From Streptomyces sp. NBC_01255 (lineage in GTDB: Bacteria; Actinomycetota; Actinomycetes; Streptomycetales; Streptomycetaceae), in the NCBI RefSeq assembly GCF_036226445.1, contig NZ_CP108475.1:1-64000 (forward strand): a stretch of 64,000 nucleotides of DNA, given 5' to 3'. The notes beneath the pieces are model-generated. The model did no database searches, had not been told where the DNA came from, and was given only the letters and a program-made list of their open reading frames with translations. Below, in pieces: positions 42,573 through 51,230 of this stretch (positions are counted from its first letter, which is position 1; every line of letters begins with the position of its first letter). A program made the position numbers and the translations under genes.

Positions 42573-43453
42573 GCCAGACCGCCTTGATCATCTGCGGCGC
42601 CGCCACCGGTGCGGGCATCGCCCTCCTCGTGCGCGAACTCGTGCCCTCCGCACCCCGCCTGGGGCCGGCACTGCGCCGCCTCGACCCGCCCGTCGTCCGC
42701 CCCGGCGACCAGCAGGCCCGCCGTACGAACGCCGCCGGCGCCGCGTGGGCGGGAGGTCTTGCGGAACGGATGCCCGGACGGGTGCCGAGCGCCGACCTCG
42801 ATCTGCTCCACCAGACCCCGGAGCAGTTCTTCACCAACAAGACCGCCCTCGCCCTGCTCGGGCTTCTCGTCCCGCTCGTCCCGGCCGTGGCCTGGCTCCT
42901 GATGGGCCTGCCCGTCCCCTTCTTCATCCCCGCCGTCGCCGGCCTGCTGCTCGCCGCCGTCTTGTGGTTCGTGCCCGACTGGGCCGTCGCGAGCGAAGCG
43001 GCCAAGGCCCGCACCGAGTTCGCCCACGCCGCCGCAGCCTGGATGGACCTGGTCGCCACCCGCATGGCCTCCAACGTCGCCGCAGACCAGGCCCTGGAAG
43101 ACGCCGCCCGCATCGGCCACGGCTGGGCCTTCACCCGACTCCAGGAAGCCCTCCTGCGCGCCCGTACGGAGAAGTCCTCCCCGTGGCAGGCGCTCGCCGA
43201 CCTCGGCACCCAGCTACGCCTGCCCGTCCTCAACGACGTCGCCGACATCATGCGGCTGTCCTCCGACGACGGCGCCTCCGTCTACGACACCCTGCGCAAC
43301 CGAGCCAAGAGCCTCACCAACGAACTCCTGACCGCTGAGGCCGCCCGGGCCAACGCTGACAGCGAGAAACTCCACACCCCCGCCGCCCTGCTCGCCGTGA
43401 TCGTCATGATCGCGATGGCGTTCCCGGCGGTCCTCAACATCTTCTCCATCTGA
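42569..43453 (+). CDS. tadC: TadC-like inner-membrane platform protein
   Basis: A 294-residue partner of TadB with a short N-terminal span, two central spans (LALLGLLVPLVPAVAWLLM, FFIPAVAGLLLAAVLWFV), an F domain (AAAWMDLVATRMASNVAADQALED) and a C-terminal span (LLAVIVMIAMAFPAVLNIF). Order and sizes match TadC. Confidence 0.9.
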   Translation: MSQTALIICGAATGAGIALLVRELVPSAPRLGPALRRLDPPVVRPGDQQARRTNAAGAAWAGGLAERMPGRVPSADLDLLHQTPEQFFTNKTALALLGLLVPLVPAVAWLLMGLPVPFFIPAVAGLLLAAVLWFVPDWAVASEAAKARTEFAHAAAAWMDLVATRMASNVAADQALEDAARIGHGWAFTRLQEALLRARTEKSSPWQALADLGTQLRLPVLNDVADIMRLSSDDGASVYDTLRNRAKSLTNELLTAEAARANADSEKLHTPAALLAVIVMIAMAFPAVLNIFSI

Positions 43454-43493
43454 CCCACACCACCCGCCACCACCCGAAGGGGGAACCCACCTC

Positions 43494-43733
43494 ATGAAGA
43501 CCAGCCCGCTGCTCCGCGCCCAGGCCGCCGTGACCACCCGCGCCTGGGCCATCCGCTCGCGCCTCGAAGAAGCCCACCAGGACGCCAAGGCCCGTGGTGA
43601 CCGCGGCGACAGCCCGATCTCTACCGTGGTGATCATCGTCGCCGCCGTCGCCGGAGCCGTCATCATCGCCGGCGGCCTGGCCCTCGCCTACTCGCGGGCC
43701 AACGGCAAGCTCAGCGGCATCCTCGGCGGCTGA
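43494..43733 (+). CDS. Flp-type pilin candidate
   Basis: A 79-residue protein with a charged ~40-residue leader, then GDSPISTVVIIVAAVAGAVI and a hydrophobic stretch, ending in SRANGKLSGILGG. Small size, hydrophobic helix and place right after tadC fit the major Flp pilin. The leader is longer than the 10-20 residues usual for Flp pilins. A likely prepilin peptidase site is one of the two glycines in RGDRGDSP. AAGGGGG lies about 8 bases upstream. Confidence 0.7.
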   Translation: MKTSPLLRAQAAVTTRAWAIRSRLEEAHQDAKARGDRGDSPISTVVIIVAAVAGAVIIAGGLALAYSRANGKLSGILGG

Positions 43734-43755
43734 ACCCCGAGAACTCAGACGCCTC

Positions 43756-44166
43756 GTGTTCACCGCCCTCGACCCCGCCGACCGGGACAGGGGATCGGCA
43801 CCGCTCCAGGTGGCGATCCTCTTCCCGGTCGTGATCCTGCTGATCCTCGCGATGGTGCAGGGCTTCCTCGTCGCCTACGCCCACAACGTCGCCGCAACCG
43901 CCGCCCGCGAAGGCGTCTCCGCAGGCCGCATGTACGGGGCAGGGCCAGGGGACGGGGCGGCCAAGGCACGCGCAGCGGTGAACACGCTCGGCGGAGACCT
44001 CCTCGTTGACAGCCACGTATCCACCACGGGCAGCACCGCCGACCGCATCCGGATATCCGTCCAGGGCCGCGCGATCTCCCTCCTCCCCGGCATGGGCGGC
44101 TGGCCGGTCACCGCCTCCGCGTCTGGGCCCGTCGAGCGATGGACCACCGCCGCAGGAGGCCGATGA
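43756..44166 (+). CDS. TadE-like pseudopilin 1
   Basis: A 136-residue protein starting at GTG 43756. DRGSAPLQVAILFPVVILLILAMVQGF is the TadE-type motif: charged leader, glycine, then a hydrophobic helix. The rest is an extracytoplasmic domain. It would be processed by the prepilin peptidase at 18.6 kb. It overlaps the next gene by ATGA. Confidence 0.8.
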   Translation: MFTALDPADRDRGSAPLQVAILFPVVILLILAMVQGFLVAYAHNVAATAAREGVSAGRMYGAGPGDGAAKARAAVNTLGGDLLVDSHVSTTGSTADRIRISVQGRAISLLPGMGGWPVTASASGPVERWTTAAGGR

Positions 44167-44627
44167 TGCGCAGCCCACTCCACCGCCTTCGTCGATCCGT
44201 GCGACACGACGCGGACCGGGGCGACGCTGCAATTGAGGCGGTCATCGTCGTGCCCCTCCTGATCGCGATCGCCCTGGTCGTCATGGCCGGGGCCCGTCTC
44301 TCCCTCGCCGGGCAGAAGACCGACGCCGCAGCCCAGGCCGCCGCCCGCGCCGCCTCCCTCGAACGCACCCCCGCTGCCGGACAGTCAGCCGCCCGCCGCG
44401 CGGCCGCCGACGCCCTCGGCGAGCGGAACCAGGCCTGCTCCGCCACCCGTGTCACGACCGACACCAGCGGCCTGGGCGCCGAGCTCGGCCAGGTCTCCTC
44501 GGTCACCGTGACCGTCTCGTGCACCGTCCCCCTGGGCGACCTGCTCCTCCTCGGCGGCGGCCCCGACGTACGCACGATGACCTCCTCCTTCACCTCGATC
44601 GTCGACGCCTACCGGGAGCGCGGATGA
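44163..44627 (+). CDS. TadE-like pseudopilin 2
   Basis: A 154-residue protein with DRGDAAIEAVIVVPLLIAIA as its processing site and membrane helix, the second TadE-type protein in a row. The ectodomain has two cysteines (NQACSATRV and VTVSCTVPLG) that may pair. ATG 44163 overlaps the previous stop; a longer start would lie inside the previous gene. Confidence 0.8.
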   Translation: MMRSPLHRLRRSVRHDADRGDAAIEAVIVVPLLIAIALVVMAGARLSLAGQKTDAAAQAAARAASLERTPAAGQSAARRAAADALGERNQACSATRVTTDTSGLGAELGQVSSVTVTVSCTVPLGDLLLLGGGPDVRTMTSSFTSIVDAYRERG

Positions 44628-45064
44628 GCCCCAAGCACCCCAGACGGTGGAACTGGAAAGACGACCGCGGCGCGATCTCCCCCTTCGTCGCCATCATCAC
44701 CGTCCCTCTGCTCTTCCTCGGAGGCTTCCTCGCCGTCGACGCCTTCGGCGTCACCCGCGCCCACGAACGCACCGACGGCATCGCCACCGAAGCAGCCCGC
44801 GCAGCCGCCCAGGCCATCGACCCCGCCCGCGCCGTCACCGGCGAAGGCGTCGTCGCCGACCCCGAGACCGCCGCCTCCGCCGCCCGCGCATACCTCAGCA
44901 AGGCCGGGGTCCACGGCACGGTCACCGTCTCCGGTGACGGCCGCCGCATCACTATCCGCGCGACCGGCACCTACCAAGGCGTGTTCGTCCCCAACACCTG
45001 GACCGTCCACGCCAGCAGCTCCGCGACCCTGCTACACGGCACGACCCGACCTGTGAAGGACTGA
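44624..45064 (+). CDS. TadG/TadE-like pilus-associated protein
   Basis: A 146-residue protein with DDRGAISPFVAIITVPLLFL at the N-terminus, a TadE/TadG-type hydrophobic helix behind a charged leader, and an ectodomain with RTDGIATEAARAAAQAID, typical of minor pilins. It overlaps its neighbour by ATGA and precedes the LysM-BTAD gene by six bases. Confidence 0.8.
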   Translation: MSPKHPRRWNWKDDRGAISPFVAIITVPLLFLGGFLAVDAFGVTRAHERTDGIATEAARAAAQAIDPARAVTGEGVVADPETAASAARAYLSKAGVHGTVTVSGDGRRITIRATGTYQGVFVPNTWTVHASSSATLLHGTTRPVKD

Positions 45065-45070
45065 CCGCTG

Positions 45071-48000
45071 ATGCCCGCTCCCCGCTCCCTCGGGCGGCGC
45101 CTGCTGCGCGCCCTGGTGTCCACGGTCGTCCTGACCGCTCTCCTGGCCGGCCTGCCCTGGCTCCTCTACGCCACCACCACCGCCGTCTGGGGCCAGGGCA
45201 CCGACGCCATCGCCCACCTGCTCACCCGCCAGGACACCGGCGCCGCCTTCATGCTCGCCCTGTGCGCGATCGGCTGGATCGCCTGGGCCAGCTTCACCCT
45301 CTCCGTCCTGCTCGAGATCCCCGCCCAACTCCGCGGCCGCCGCGCCCCAGCCCTTCCCGGACTGCGCCTGTCACAACGTGCCGCCGGCACGCTCGTTTCC
45401 GGGGTTCTCGTTCTCTTCGCCTCCAGCACCCTCGCCTCCGCGACCCCCGCCCTCGCAGCGCCCATCACCGCCACCGCGGCGGCTGACATCGTCCACCCGG
45501 GCTCTGTGACGACGGCAGCACCGTCCGAGCGCGCCGCCGAGACGGCCGGTACGGAGCGGGCGGCAGCGCCTACGTACACCGTCCGCGACGCGCGGCCGGC
45601 CGAGAGCCTGTGGAGCATCGCCGAGAAGCTCTACGGACACGGCGAGCTCTACACGAAGATCGCCGACGCGAACGAAGGCCAGCGAATGGCCGACGGCACC
45701 ATCTTCAATGTCGACGCCCCGATCCAGCCCGGATGGATCCTCGCTCTCCCCCACGCCCCCACAGACACCACGCCCCCGGCTGCCGCAGGTCCCACCATGC
45801 ACACGGTGAAGGAAGGGAGCAGCACTCACCAGCGCACGGGAGAGGCCACCCGCGCCAACGCTGCGGCGAGCCAGACGGTGGTGTCCGGGACGGAGCCCGG
45901 GCTGCAGCACACCGCAGGTCCGGCGGCCGGGGACACCAGTGACAGCCGCTTCCCCGCGGGTGCAGCCGGTACCGAGCAGCCGACCGAAGTGACGGTTCGC
46001 GAAGGTGACAGCCTCTGGGAGATCGCCGGCGCACATGGCAACCCCGAGAACTGGACCGCCATCTACGAGGCGAACAAGGGCGAACCGATGCCGGGCGGCG
46101 GCACCTTCAACAACCCCGACGTGATCCTCCCCGGCCAAGTGCTGGACCTACCCGGAACCAAAACCCCCAGCGCACCGGCCCCGGACCGCAGCACGGCCAA
46201 GCCGAAGACACCCGCTCCGACCGAGGACACCCAGCCCTCGGAGGAGCTGCCATCCCCGAGTACCCCCGGAGCGGGCTCCGAGGCCGACCAGGACGCCCCG
46301 CCCGCCGCCACCCCGTCTCCTTCCCCCACCGCTCAGCCCCCGACCAGCCCGGCCCCCGTCCCCACCCCCAGCGCCACGAGAACTCCAGTGCCCGCCGTCG
46401 ATCCGAGCGCCAACGACTCCGCCGGCATCTTCCTGTCCGCAGCGGGGGGCACTCTGGTCGCGGGGGGCGTGGTACTGATGCTCCGGCGACGGCGCACCCT
46501 GCAGCGGCGCCGCCGTGAAAACGGCACAGCCATCGTGATGCCCACCGGTCGTGCAGCGGTCACCGAGCAGGCACTGCGCAGCATGGACTCAACCTCGGAA
46601 CTGCTGCTTCTGGACACCGCGCTGCGTACGCTCGCCTCCCGCCTTGCTGCCGAGGATCGGGCGCTGCCGCCTCTGGCGGCCGTTCAACTGGGTGCCGAGG
46701 GCATCCTGCTGCACCTGTCCGAGACCACGGACAACAGCGATGCCAAGAACCCGCTCGAGGCGGTGGCTCCGTTCACCGCCGTCAAGGACCGGCCAGAGCT
46801 GTGGTGGTGCCCGGCCAGCTCCACCGAGCTCATGGACAACGACGAGCTTGCCGAGGTCGCCGCTCCGTACCCGGGACTCGTACAACTGGGGGAAGACACC
46901 AACGGCGGCGTCCTCCTCATCGACCTGGAGGAGTTCGGTGCGCTGCACCTGACGGGAAGCCGCCGCCTGCAGATGCTGCGCACCTTGGGCATCTCGCTGG
47001 CCTTGTCTCCGCTGGGCCAGGTCGATGTCCTGGTCGCGGGTGAGGACACCGCCCCGGGTCTGTCGCTGCTCGACGCCCAGCGGGTCCAGCCGCATCAGGA
47101 CCTCGAATCGGCCGCCGCCGCAGCGGGTGCACACCACGCCGACCAGCAGCAGCTCATGGCCGATGTGGATCTGCCGGATCTGTTCCACGCCCGTGTGTCG
47201 AACGACGCCGAGGAGTTCCAGCCCCTGGTGGTGCTCTCCGATCTCGATACCTGCCCTGCTCCCGAAGCCGTCAGCCGGCTGGACAACATCTTGGACGCCG
47301 AGCCTCTGTCGTCCACCGCGGTGATCACCAGCGGAGCGCAGCCCGCCCGTGCGGCCGCCAATGAGGTGTGGGAGATCGACACCGATGCCCCCGTCCTTAC
47401 AGTGCCGAACACCTCGCTGCACTGCGTGCTGTCGATGTGCAGCGACGACGAGTACGCCGACATCCTCACGCTCGCGGTGACAGCGGACTCCCCCACCGGC
47501 GTACCTGCCGCAGAACCTGTCCCACTGGCCAAGCTCCTCCCCGGTCTCGAGACCGCCACGGCCACCGTTCCCTCACCGGAGCCGGGCCCGGGTACAGGTA
47601 GGGCGGCGACGAGTCTGCTGTCAGTCCTCGCCGATCTCGACGAGGATCCTCAAGACGCGGGTGAGGAAGAAGATCAAGAGGAGGACCGGTCTGAGGCCGA
47701 CGGCGAAACCGTTGTCGAGGCTTCGGCGACCGCCCTTCCTTCCGCACCCTCTGCCGGTGCCACCGTCGGCAGCGCTGGCGTCATTCCGGTAGTGCCGGTG
47801 ATGCCTGCCTCCGCAGCGCCGGGGCACGTGGTCCTCCCCTCCTCGCGAGCGCTGCCACAGATCAGTGTCCGGCTGCCCAGCCCAGTCCCGTCCACTCCCC
47901 CAGCACAGTCTCCCGCCAACGCTGTCGCGCTCGCAGCCGGTTCACCCGGGGCAGAGCAACCGGACGTCAACTTCCCCCAGGACCGGCCCGTGGTCAGCAT

Positions 48001-48721
48001 CCTGGGCACGGTGGAGGTCACCGGAGCCCGCGGCACGGTCGACTCCAACCGCCGCACCCGGGCCATGGAACTGGCCGCGTACCTCGTCCTTCACCCCGGC
48101 GCCACAGCCCCTCAGATCGACGAGGTCCTCTCGCCTCGCGGCGGGCTGACCAACCCCAATACCCGCAACACCCGCCTGCGTGATGTGCGGCGGTGGCTCG
48201 GCCTCGACGATGAGGGCCAGCCCTTCTTCCGGCGCATGGCCAAGCACACCGAAGGCCATCGGCTCGTCGGGGTGGAGTGCGACTGGATCCAGTTCCAGCT
48301 CCTCAACGACGTTGCTCTCCAGGTCCCCCGCGACCAAGGCCAGGGGCTGCTCCGCCGCGCGCTCGAACTCGTCCGCGGCCGCCCCTTCTCCGGCGTCAGC
48401 TCCACCTACTACAGCTGGGCCGAGCCGATCGTGGAGGACATCAACGACAAGGTCGTCAACAGCGCCAGCCTGCTGGCGAACTGGTACCTCGAAGCCGGTG
48501 ACGGCCCGGGCGCGCTGTGGGCCGCCAGCCGCGGCCTGGAGGTAGCCCGGGAACGCGAGGAGCTCTGGCGCCACCGCTTCCGTGCCCTGGCTCTCCTGGG
48601 TGACCACTCCGGACTCGAGGAAGCCATTCAGCGGCTTGAGGCTCTCCTCGTGGACCACGGGTGGGCCATGGAAGAGGAGACCTCCGAGGCCATTCGTATG
48701 GTGCAGGCCACCCGCCGCTGA
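45071..48721 (+). CDS. LysM-BTAD membrane protein of the Tad locus
   Basis: A 1216-residue multidomain protein. Three hydrophobic segments lie in the first 130 residues; LysM domain 1 (ESLWSIAEKLYGHGELYTKI, about 175-220) and LysM domain 2 (DSLWEIAGAHGNPENWTAIY, about 310-355) follow, a proline-rich linker, a further span (AGIFLSAAGGTLVAGGVVLML, about 452-472), then a large domain and a C-terminal winged-helix plus bacterial transcriptional activator domain (VSILGTVEVTGARGTVDSNR; WIQFQLLNDVALQVP; about 975-1216). It could tie peptidoglycan contact outside to gene control or assembly inside. AAGGA precedes ATG 45071. The operon ends here with a terminator. Confidence 0.85.
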   Translation: MPAPRSLGRRLLRALVSTVVLTALLAGLPWLLYATTTAVWGQGTDAIAHLLTRQDTGAAFMLALCAIGWIAWASFTLSVLLEIPAQLRGRRAPALPGLRLSQRAAGTLVSGVLVLFASSTLASATPALAAPITATAAADIVHPGSVTTAAPSERAAETAGTERAAAPTYTVRDARPAESLWSIAEKLYGHGELYTKIADANEGQRMADGTIFNVDAPIQPGWILALPHAPTDTTPPAAAGPTMHTVKEGSSTHQRTGEATRANAAASQTVVSGTEPGLQHTAGPAAGDTSDSRFPAGAAGTEQPTEVTVREGDSLWEIAGAHGNPENWTAIYEANKGEPMPGGGTFNNPDVILPGQVLDLPGTKTPSAPAPDRSTAKPKTPAPTEDTQPSEELPSPSTPGAGSEADQDAPPAATPSPSPTAQPPTSPAPVPTPSATRTPVPAVDPSANDSAGIFLSAAGGTLVAGGVVLMLRRRRTLQRRRRENGTAIVMPTGRAAVTEQALRSMDSTSELLLLDTALRTLASRLAAEDRALPPLAAVQLGAEGILLHLSETTDNSDAKNPLEAVAPFTAVKDRPELWWCPASSTELMDNDELAEVAAPYPGLVQLGEDTNGGVLLIDLEEFGALHLTGSRRLQMLRTLGISLALSPLGQVDVLVAGEDTAPGLSLLDAQRVQPHQDLESAAAAAGAHHADQQQLMADVDLPDLFHARVSNDAEEFQPLVVLSDLDTCPAPEAVSRLDNILDAEPLSSTAVITSGAQPARAAANEVWEIDTDAPVLTVPNTSLHCVLSMCSDDEYADILTLAVTADSPTGVPAAEPVPLAKLLPGLETATATVPSPEPGPGTGRAATSLLSVLADLDEDPQDAGEEEDQEEDRSEADGETVVEASATALPSAPSAGATVGSAGVIPVVPVMPASAAPGHVVLPSSRALPQISVRLPSPVPSTPPAQSPANAVALAAGSPGAEQPDVNFPQDRPVVSILGTVEVTGARGTVDSNRRTRAMELAAYLVLHPGATAPQIDEVLSPRGGLTNPNTRNTRLRDVRRWLGLDDEGQPFFRRMAKHTEGHRLVGVECDWIQFQLLNDVALQVPRDQGQGLLRRALELVRGRPFSGVSSTYYSWAEPIVEDINDKVVNSASLLANWYLEAGDGPGALWAASRGLEVAREREELWRHRFRALALLGDHSGLEEAIQRLEALLVDHGWAMEEETSEAIRMVQATRR

Positions 48722-48736
48722 CCCATCACCGCAAAG

Positions 48737-48771
48737 GGGTGGGACCGCCGAGCCGGTGGTCCCACCCTTTT
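48737..48771 (+). terminator. Rho-independent terminator of the Tad operon
   Basis: A perfect 10-bp stem GGGTGGGACC/GGTCCCACCC (48737-48746/48758-48767) followed by four T residues, 16 bases after the stop of the LysM-BTAD gene. Confidence 0.9.
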
Positions 48772-48895
48772 CCGTTCCCGACCGGCTCCGGGGCGCCGCG
48801 CGCTCTCTTGGCCACGGCTCACCCGTCCGTGATCACAGACGGGCCACGCACTCGCCCTGGCTGTCCGGTGGCCGCCTTCCGAGGAAGCCGGCGAT

Positions 48896-48965
48896 GTGGT
48901 GGGTCACTGTTTGGGTCACTGCGTGGGTTGCTGTTCCGCCGGTGACCCAAACAGTGACCCACCAC
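48896..48965. repeat. 24-bp perfect inverted repeat made of 12-bp-phased GGGTCAC units
   Basis: The arms 48896-48919 and 48942-48965 are exact reverse complements separated by 22 bases. Each arm holds two GGGTCAC units 12 bases apart (48901 and 48913; reversed at 48942 and 48954), and the spacer adds GGGTTGC at 48925 in phase with the left arm. A further GGGTCAC is at 48989-48995. It matches the families at 18.5 and 19.45 kb and lies in the 500-bp gene-free gap between the Tad operon and the spd-like genes. Confidence 0.85.
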
Positions 48966-49166
48966 TAGAAGCACAGGTCAGAGCAGTCGGGTCACTCCTG
49001 AGCGGGAGGGTGCCCAATCACCGGCAGAGCCGGATCCTGTCGCCGGTTGAGCAGACGGTGAGCAGGCTTTGACGGTCCTCTCGCAGGCCCGCTTCCTGCC
49101 TCGACCGATAGGCCTTCCGGGCCGGCGACGTGCCGCTGCCTGATGCCAGGTGTCCGTCCTCGAACG

Positions 49167-49210
49167 CCGCAGGGCGGCACCCCTCAAGAGAGACGGGTGC
49201 CGCCCTGCGG
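49167..49210 (-). terminator. 16-bp-stem terminator of the SpdB-like gene
   Basis: A perfect 16-bp inverted repeat (49167-49182/49195-49210) with a 12-base loop ends 19 bases past the stop of the minus-strand gene at 49230. Confidence 0.8.
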
Positions 49211-49229
49211 CCGAACCAGATGGAGCGGG

Positions 49230-50981
49230 TCAGCCGGTGTAGCCGTTCTTGATGAGGTCGGCGGCAGCTTGCCGGCGTTCGCTGGCAGCCGTACGGGCGA
49301 CATTGAGAACGCTGCCGATCTCCTCCAGCGTCACGGCGTACATGTCCGGCTCGATGGGCCGCTCGTGCTCGGGGAGAGCATGGTGAGCGGCCAGGATCAT
49401 GCGGGCCACCTGACGCTCGCCGCGCTCACGGGGGCTCAGGCGGGCGGCGTCGTCGGCTTCCTGCGCGGCCAGCTCGGCCCGGGCCGCTGCCTCGCGGGCG
49501 AGAGCGGTACGCCTGTCGGCCTCCGCCTGTCGTGCCACGGCTTCCTTGCGCTCCGCCTCCGCGGTCTGCGTTGCTGCCTCTGCCCGGGCTGTCTCCGCCT
49601 CCACCTGTACGCGGATCAAGCGGTCCTCCTCGGACCGGAGCCGGGCGGCCGCGGCCCGAGCCTCGGCTTCGGCCTCGGTGGCCGTCTTCTCCGCCCGCTC
49701 CTGCCGTGCCGCGGCACGCTCCGCCTCCACGGTCTCGCGTTCCGTCTCCGCGGCCAGCCGCTCCGCCTCCACTGCCTTCCGTTCCGCCTCCGCAGCCTGC
49801 CGCTCCGCCAGCCGAAGGGCCGACTCCGCCGAGAGCAGAGCGGTCTTCTCCGCTGCCTCCGCTGCCGCCTTCGCCGATGCCTCGGCCGCATGGGCCTCCG
49901 TCTCGGAGGTGGCGGTCTGTGCCGCGATGTGATGTTCGGCCGTGGTCACCTTCGCACCGATACTCATGCGCCGGATCGTCGCGTCGGCCTGGCGCTCCTC
50001 CTCTTCCAGTGCGCGCTGCGCATCGCGCTCGGCGGCGGCCGCGATCCTCGCCTGTTCGGCGTCCAGGCGCCGGTCGGCGTCCTCCTGCTGCTTGCGGGGC
50101 AGGTCCAGGGCCTCCTCCACACCCAGCCCGAAGGGTGCCAGGGTGAAGGGCAGCATCTCGGCAGCTCCGGCCTTCCTCTTCCATTGGCGGCCGTGCTGGT
50201 GCTGGAGCCAGGCCCGGTAGACGGTCCGCTCCTGCTCCATGGCGACCATCTGGGCATAGGAGGTGACGGCCCAGAGCTTCATCCGCCGGAACAGGAACCA
50301 GGTCTTCCAGGGGGACAGCAGCCAGCGATGGAGCGGGATGCCGTCCGACTCGATCGCCAGGACCAGCTTGTTGGTGCGGATGATCAGGTGGCGTAGGGCT
50401 TCAACGACGGCGACGAAGAGCAGCGGGAGGACGCCGTGCATGAAGGCGCCCAGCGGGTCATCCTTCACCGGCTTATCACCCGAGGCCGCGTTGAACAGAA
50501 TCGTGGCCAGGGTCAGGATATGGGCCACCAGCCGCAGCACGGGCTTGGGCATCCGCCGCGAGACCAGAACCAGGTCCAGGCCGTACATGGCGATGATCCC
50601 CGCATCGATGCCGATCGGGAAGACGTACGAGTAGGCACCGAATCCATGAAACTGAGCAAGGTCCCGCAGCGCGGCGTAGGAACCGGCGAACCCGATACCG
50701 GCGACACCGGCCGCGCAAACGCCAGAAATGACGACCACCCAACGCATCGCCTTCATCGACCAAGGCTTGGGCGTGGCCGGGGTATCGGCCTTCTCCCCGG
50801 AGGCCGCCCGGGTCGGGGCTCCACCTGCGGGCGGAACAGCTCCGCCTGTGGGCGGAACGCTGTTCCGTGCAGGCGGAACGGTCGGCTGGATCCCCGGAGC
50901 AGACTCGTCTGCCCCCGGAGCGGCTAGTGCCATCGCCCGCGGGGCAGCCGGAGCCTGGTCTTCCGTCAGCACATCACGCAT
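49230..50981 (-). CDS. SpdB-like DUF2637 membrane protein with long coiled coil
   Basis: A 583-residue protein. Four spans lie between residues ~80 and 205: VVVISGVCAAGVAGIGFAG, YVFPIGIDAGIIAMYGLDL, LVAHILTLATILFNA and GVLPLLFVAVVEALRHLII, the DUF2637 arrangement of Streptomyces spread proteins. Residues ~305-515 are an alanine/glutamate/arginine coiled coil (RQAAEAERKAVEAERLAAET and so on). A C-terminal DNA-binding-like part (MYAVTLEEIGSVLNVARTAA) ends the protein. ATG 50981 is the likeliest of several in-frame starts, though none has a strong ribosome site. Spd proteins help intramycelial plasmid spread after conjugation. Confidence 0.8.
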   Translation of the reverse strand: MRDVLTEDQAPAAPRAMALAAPGADESAPGIQPTVPPARNSVPPTGGAVPPAGGAPTRAASGEKADTPATPKPWSMKAMRWVVVISGVCAAGVAGIGFAGSYAALRDLAQFHGFGAYSYVFPIGIDAGIIAMYGLDLVLVSRRMPKPVLRLVAHILTLATILFNAASGDKPVKDDPLGAFMHGVLPLLFVAVVEALRHLIIRTNKLVLAIESDGIPLHRWLLSPWKTWFLFRRMKLWAVTSYAQMVAMEQERTVYRAWLQHQHGRQWKRKAGAAEMLPFTLAPFGLGVEEALDLPRKQQEDADRRLDAEQARIAAAAERDAQRALEEEERQADATIRRMSIGAKVTTAEHHIAAQTATSETEAHAAEASAKAAAEAAEKTALLSAESALRLAERQAAEAERKAVEAERLAAETERETVEAERAAARQERAEKTATEAEAEARAAAARLRSEEDRLIRVQVEAETARAEAATQTAEAERKEAVARQAEADRRTALAREAAARAELAAQEADDAARLSPRERGERQVARMILAAHHALPEHERPIEPDMYAVTLEEIGSVLNVARTAASERRQAAADLIKNGYTG

Positions 50982-51230
50982 CCGCACAGTCTGCCTGCAG
51001 GTACGGACAGCCGGAGCGCGGGGGCCGCTTCCCGGAGCGACGCTCCGCTCTGCGGAGTGGAGCATTGGCCGGTCGAGGCGATGGTCCGCAGCAACGCTGC
51101 ATGGGCTCGACATGCACGGCTAGACATTGCGTGGGAGCCGCGGGCTCGTCGTCTTCGATCTGAGGCCATCCGCGCTCGTGCGGCGCCCCTGGATGCTGGC
51201 ACGAGAGCCTGCGGCGTTCATTGTTGAAAC

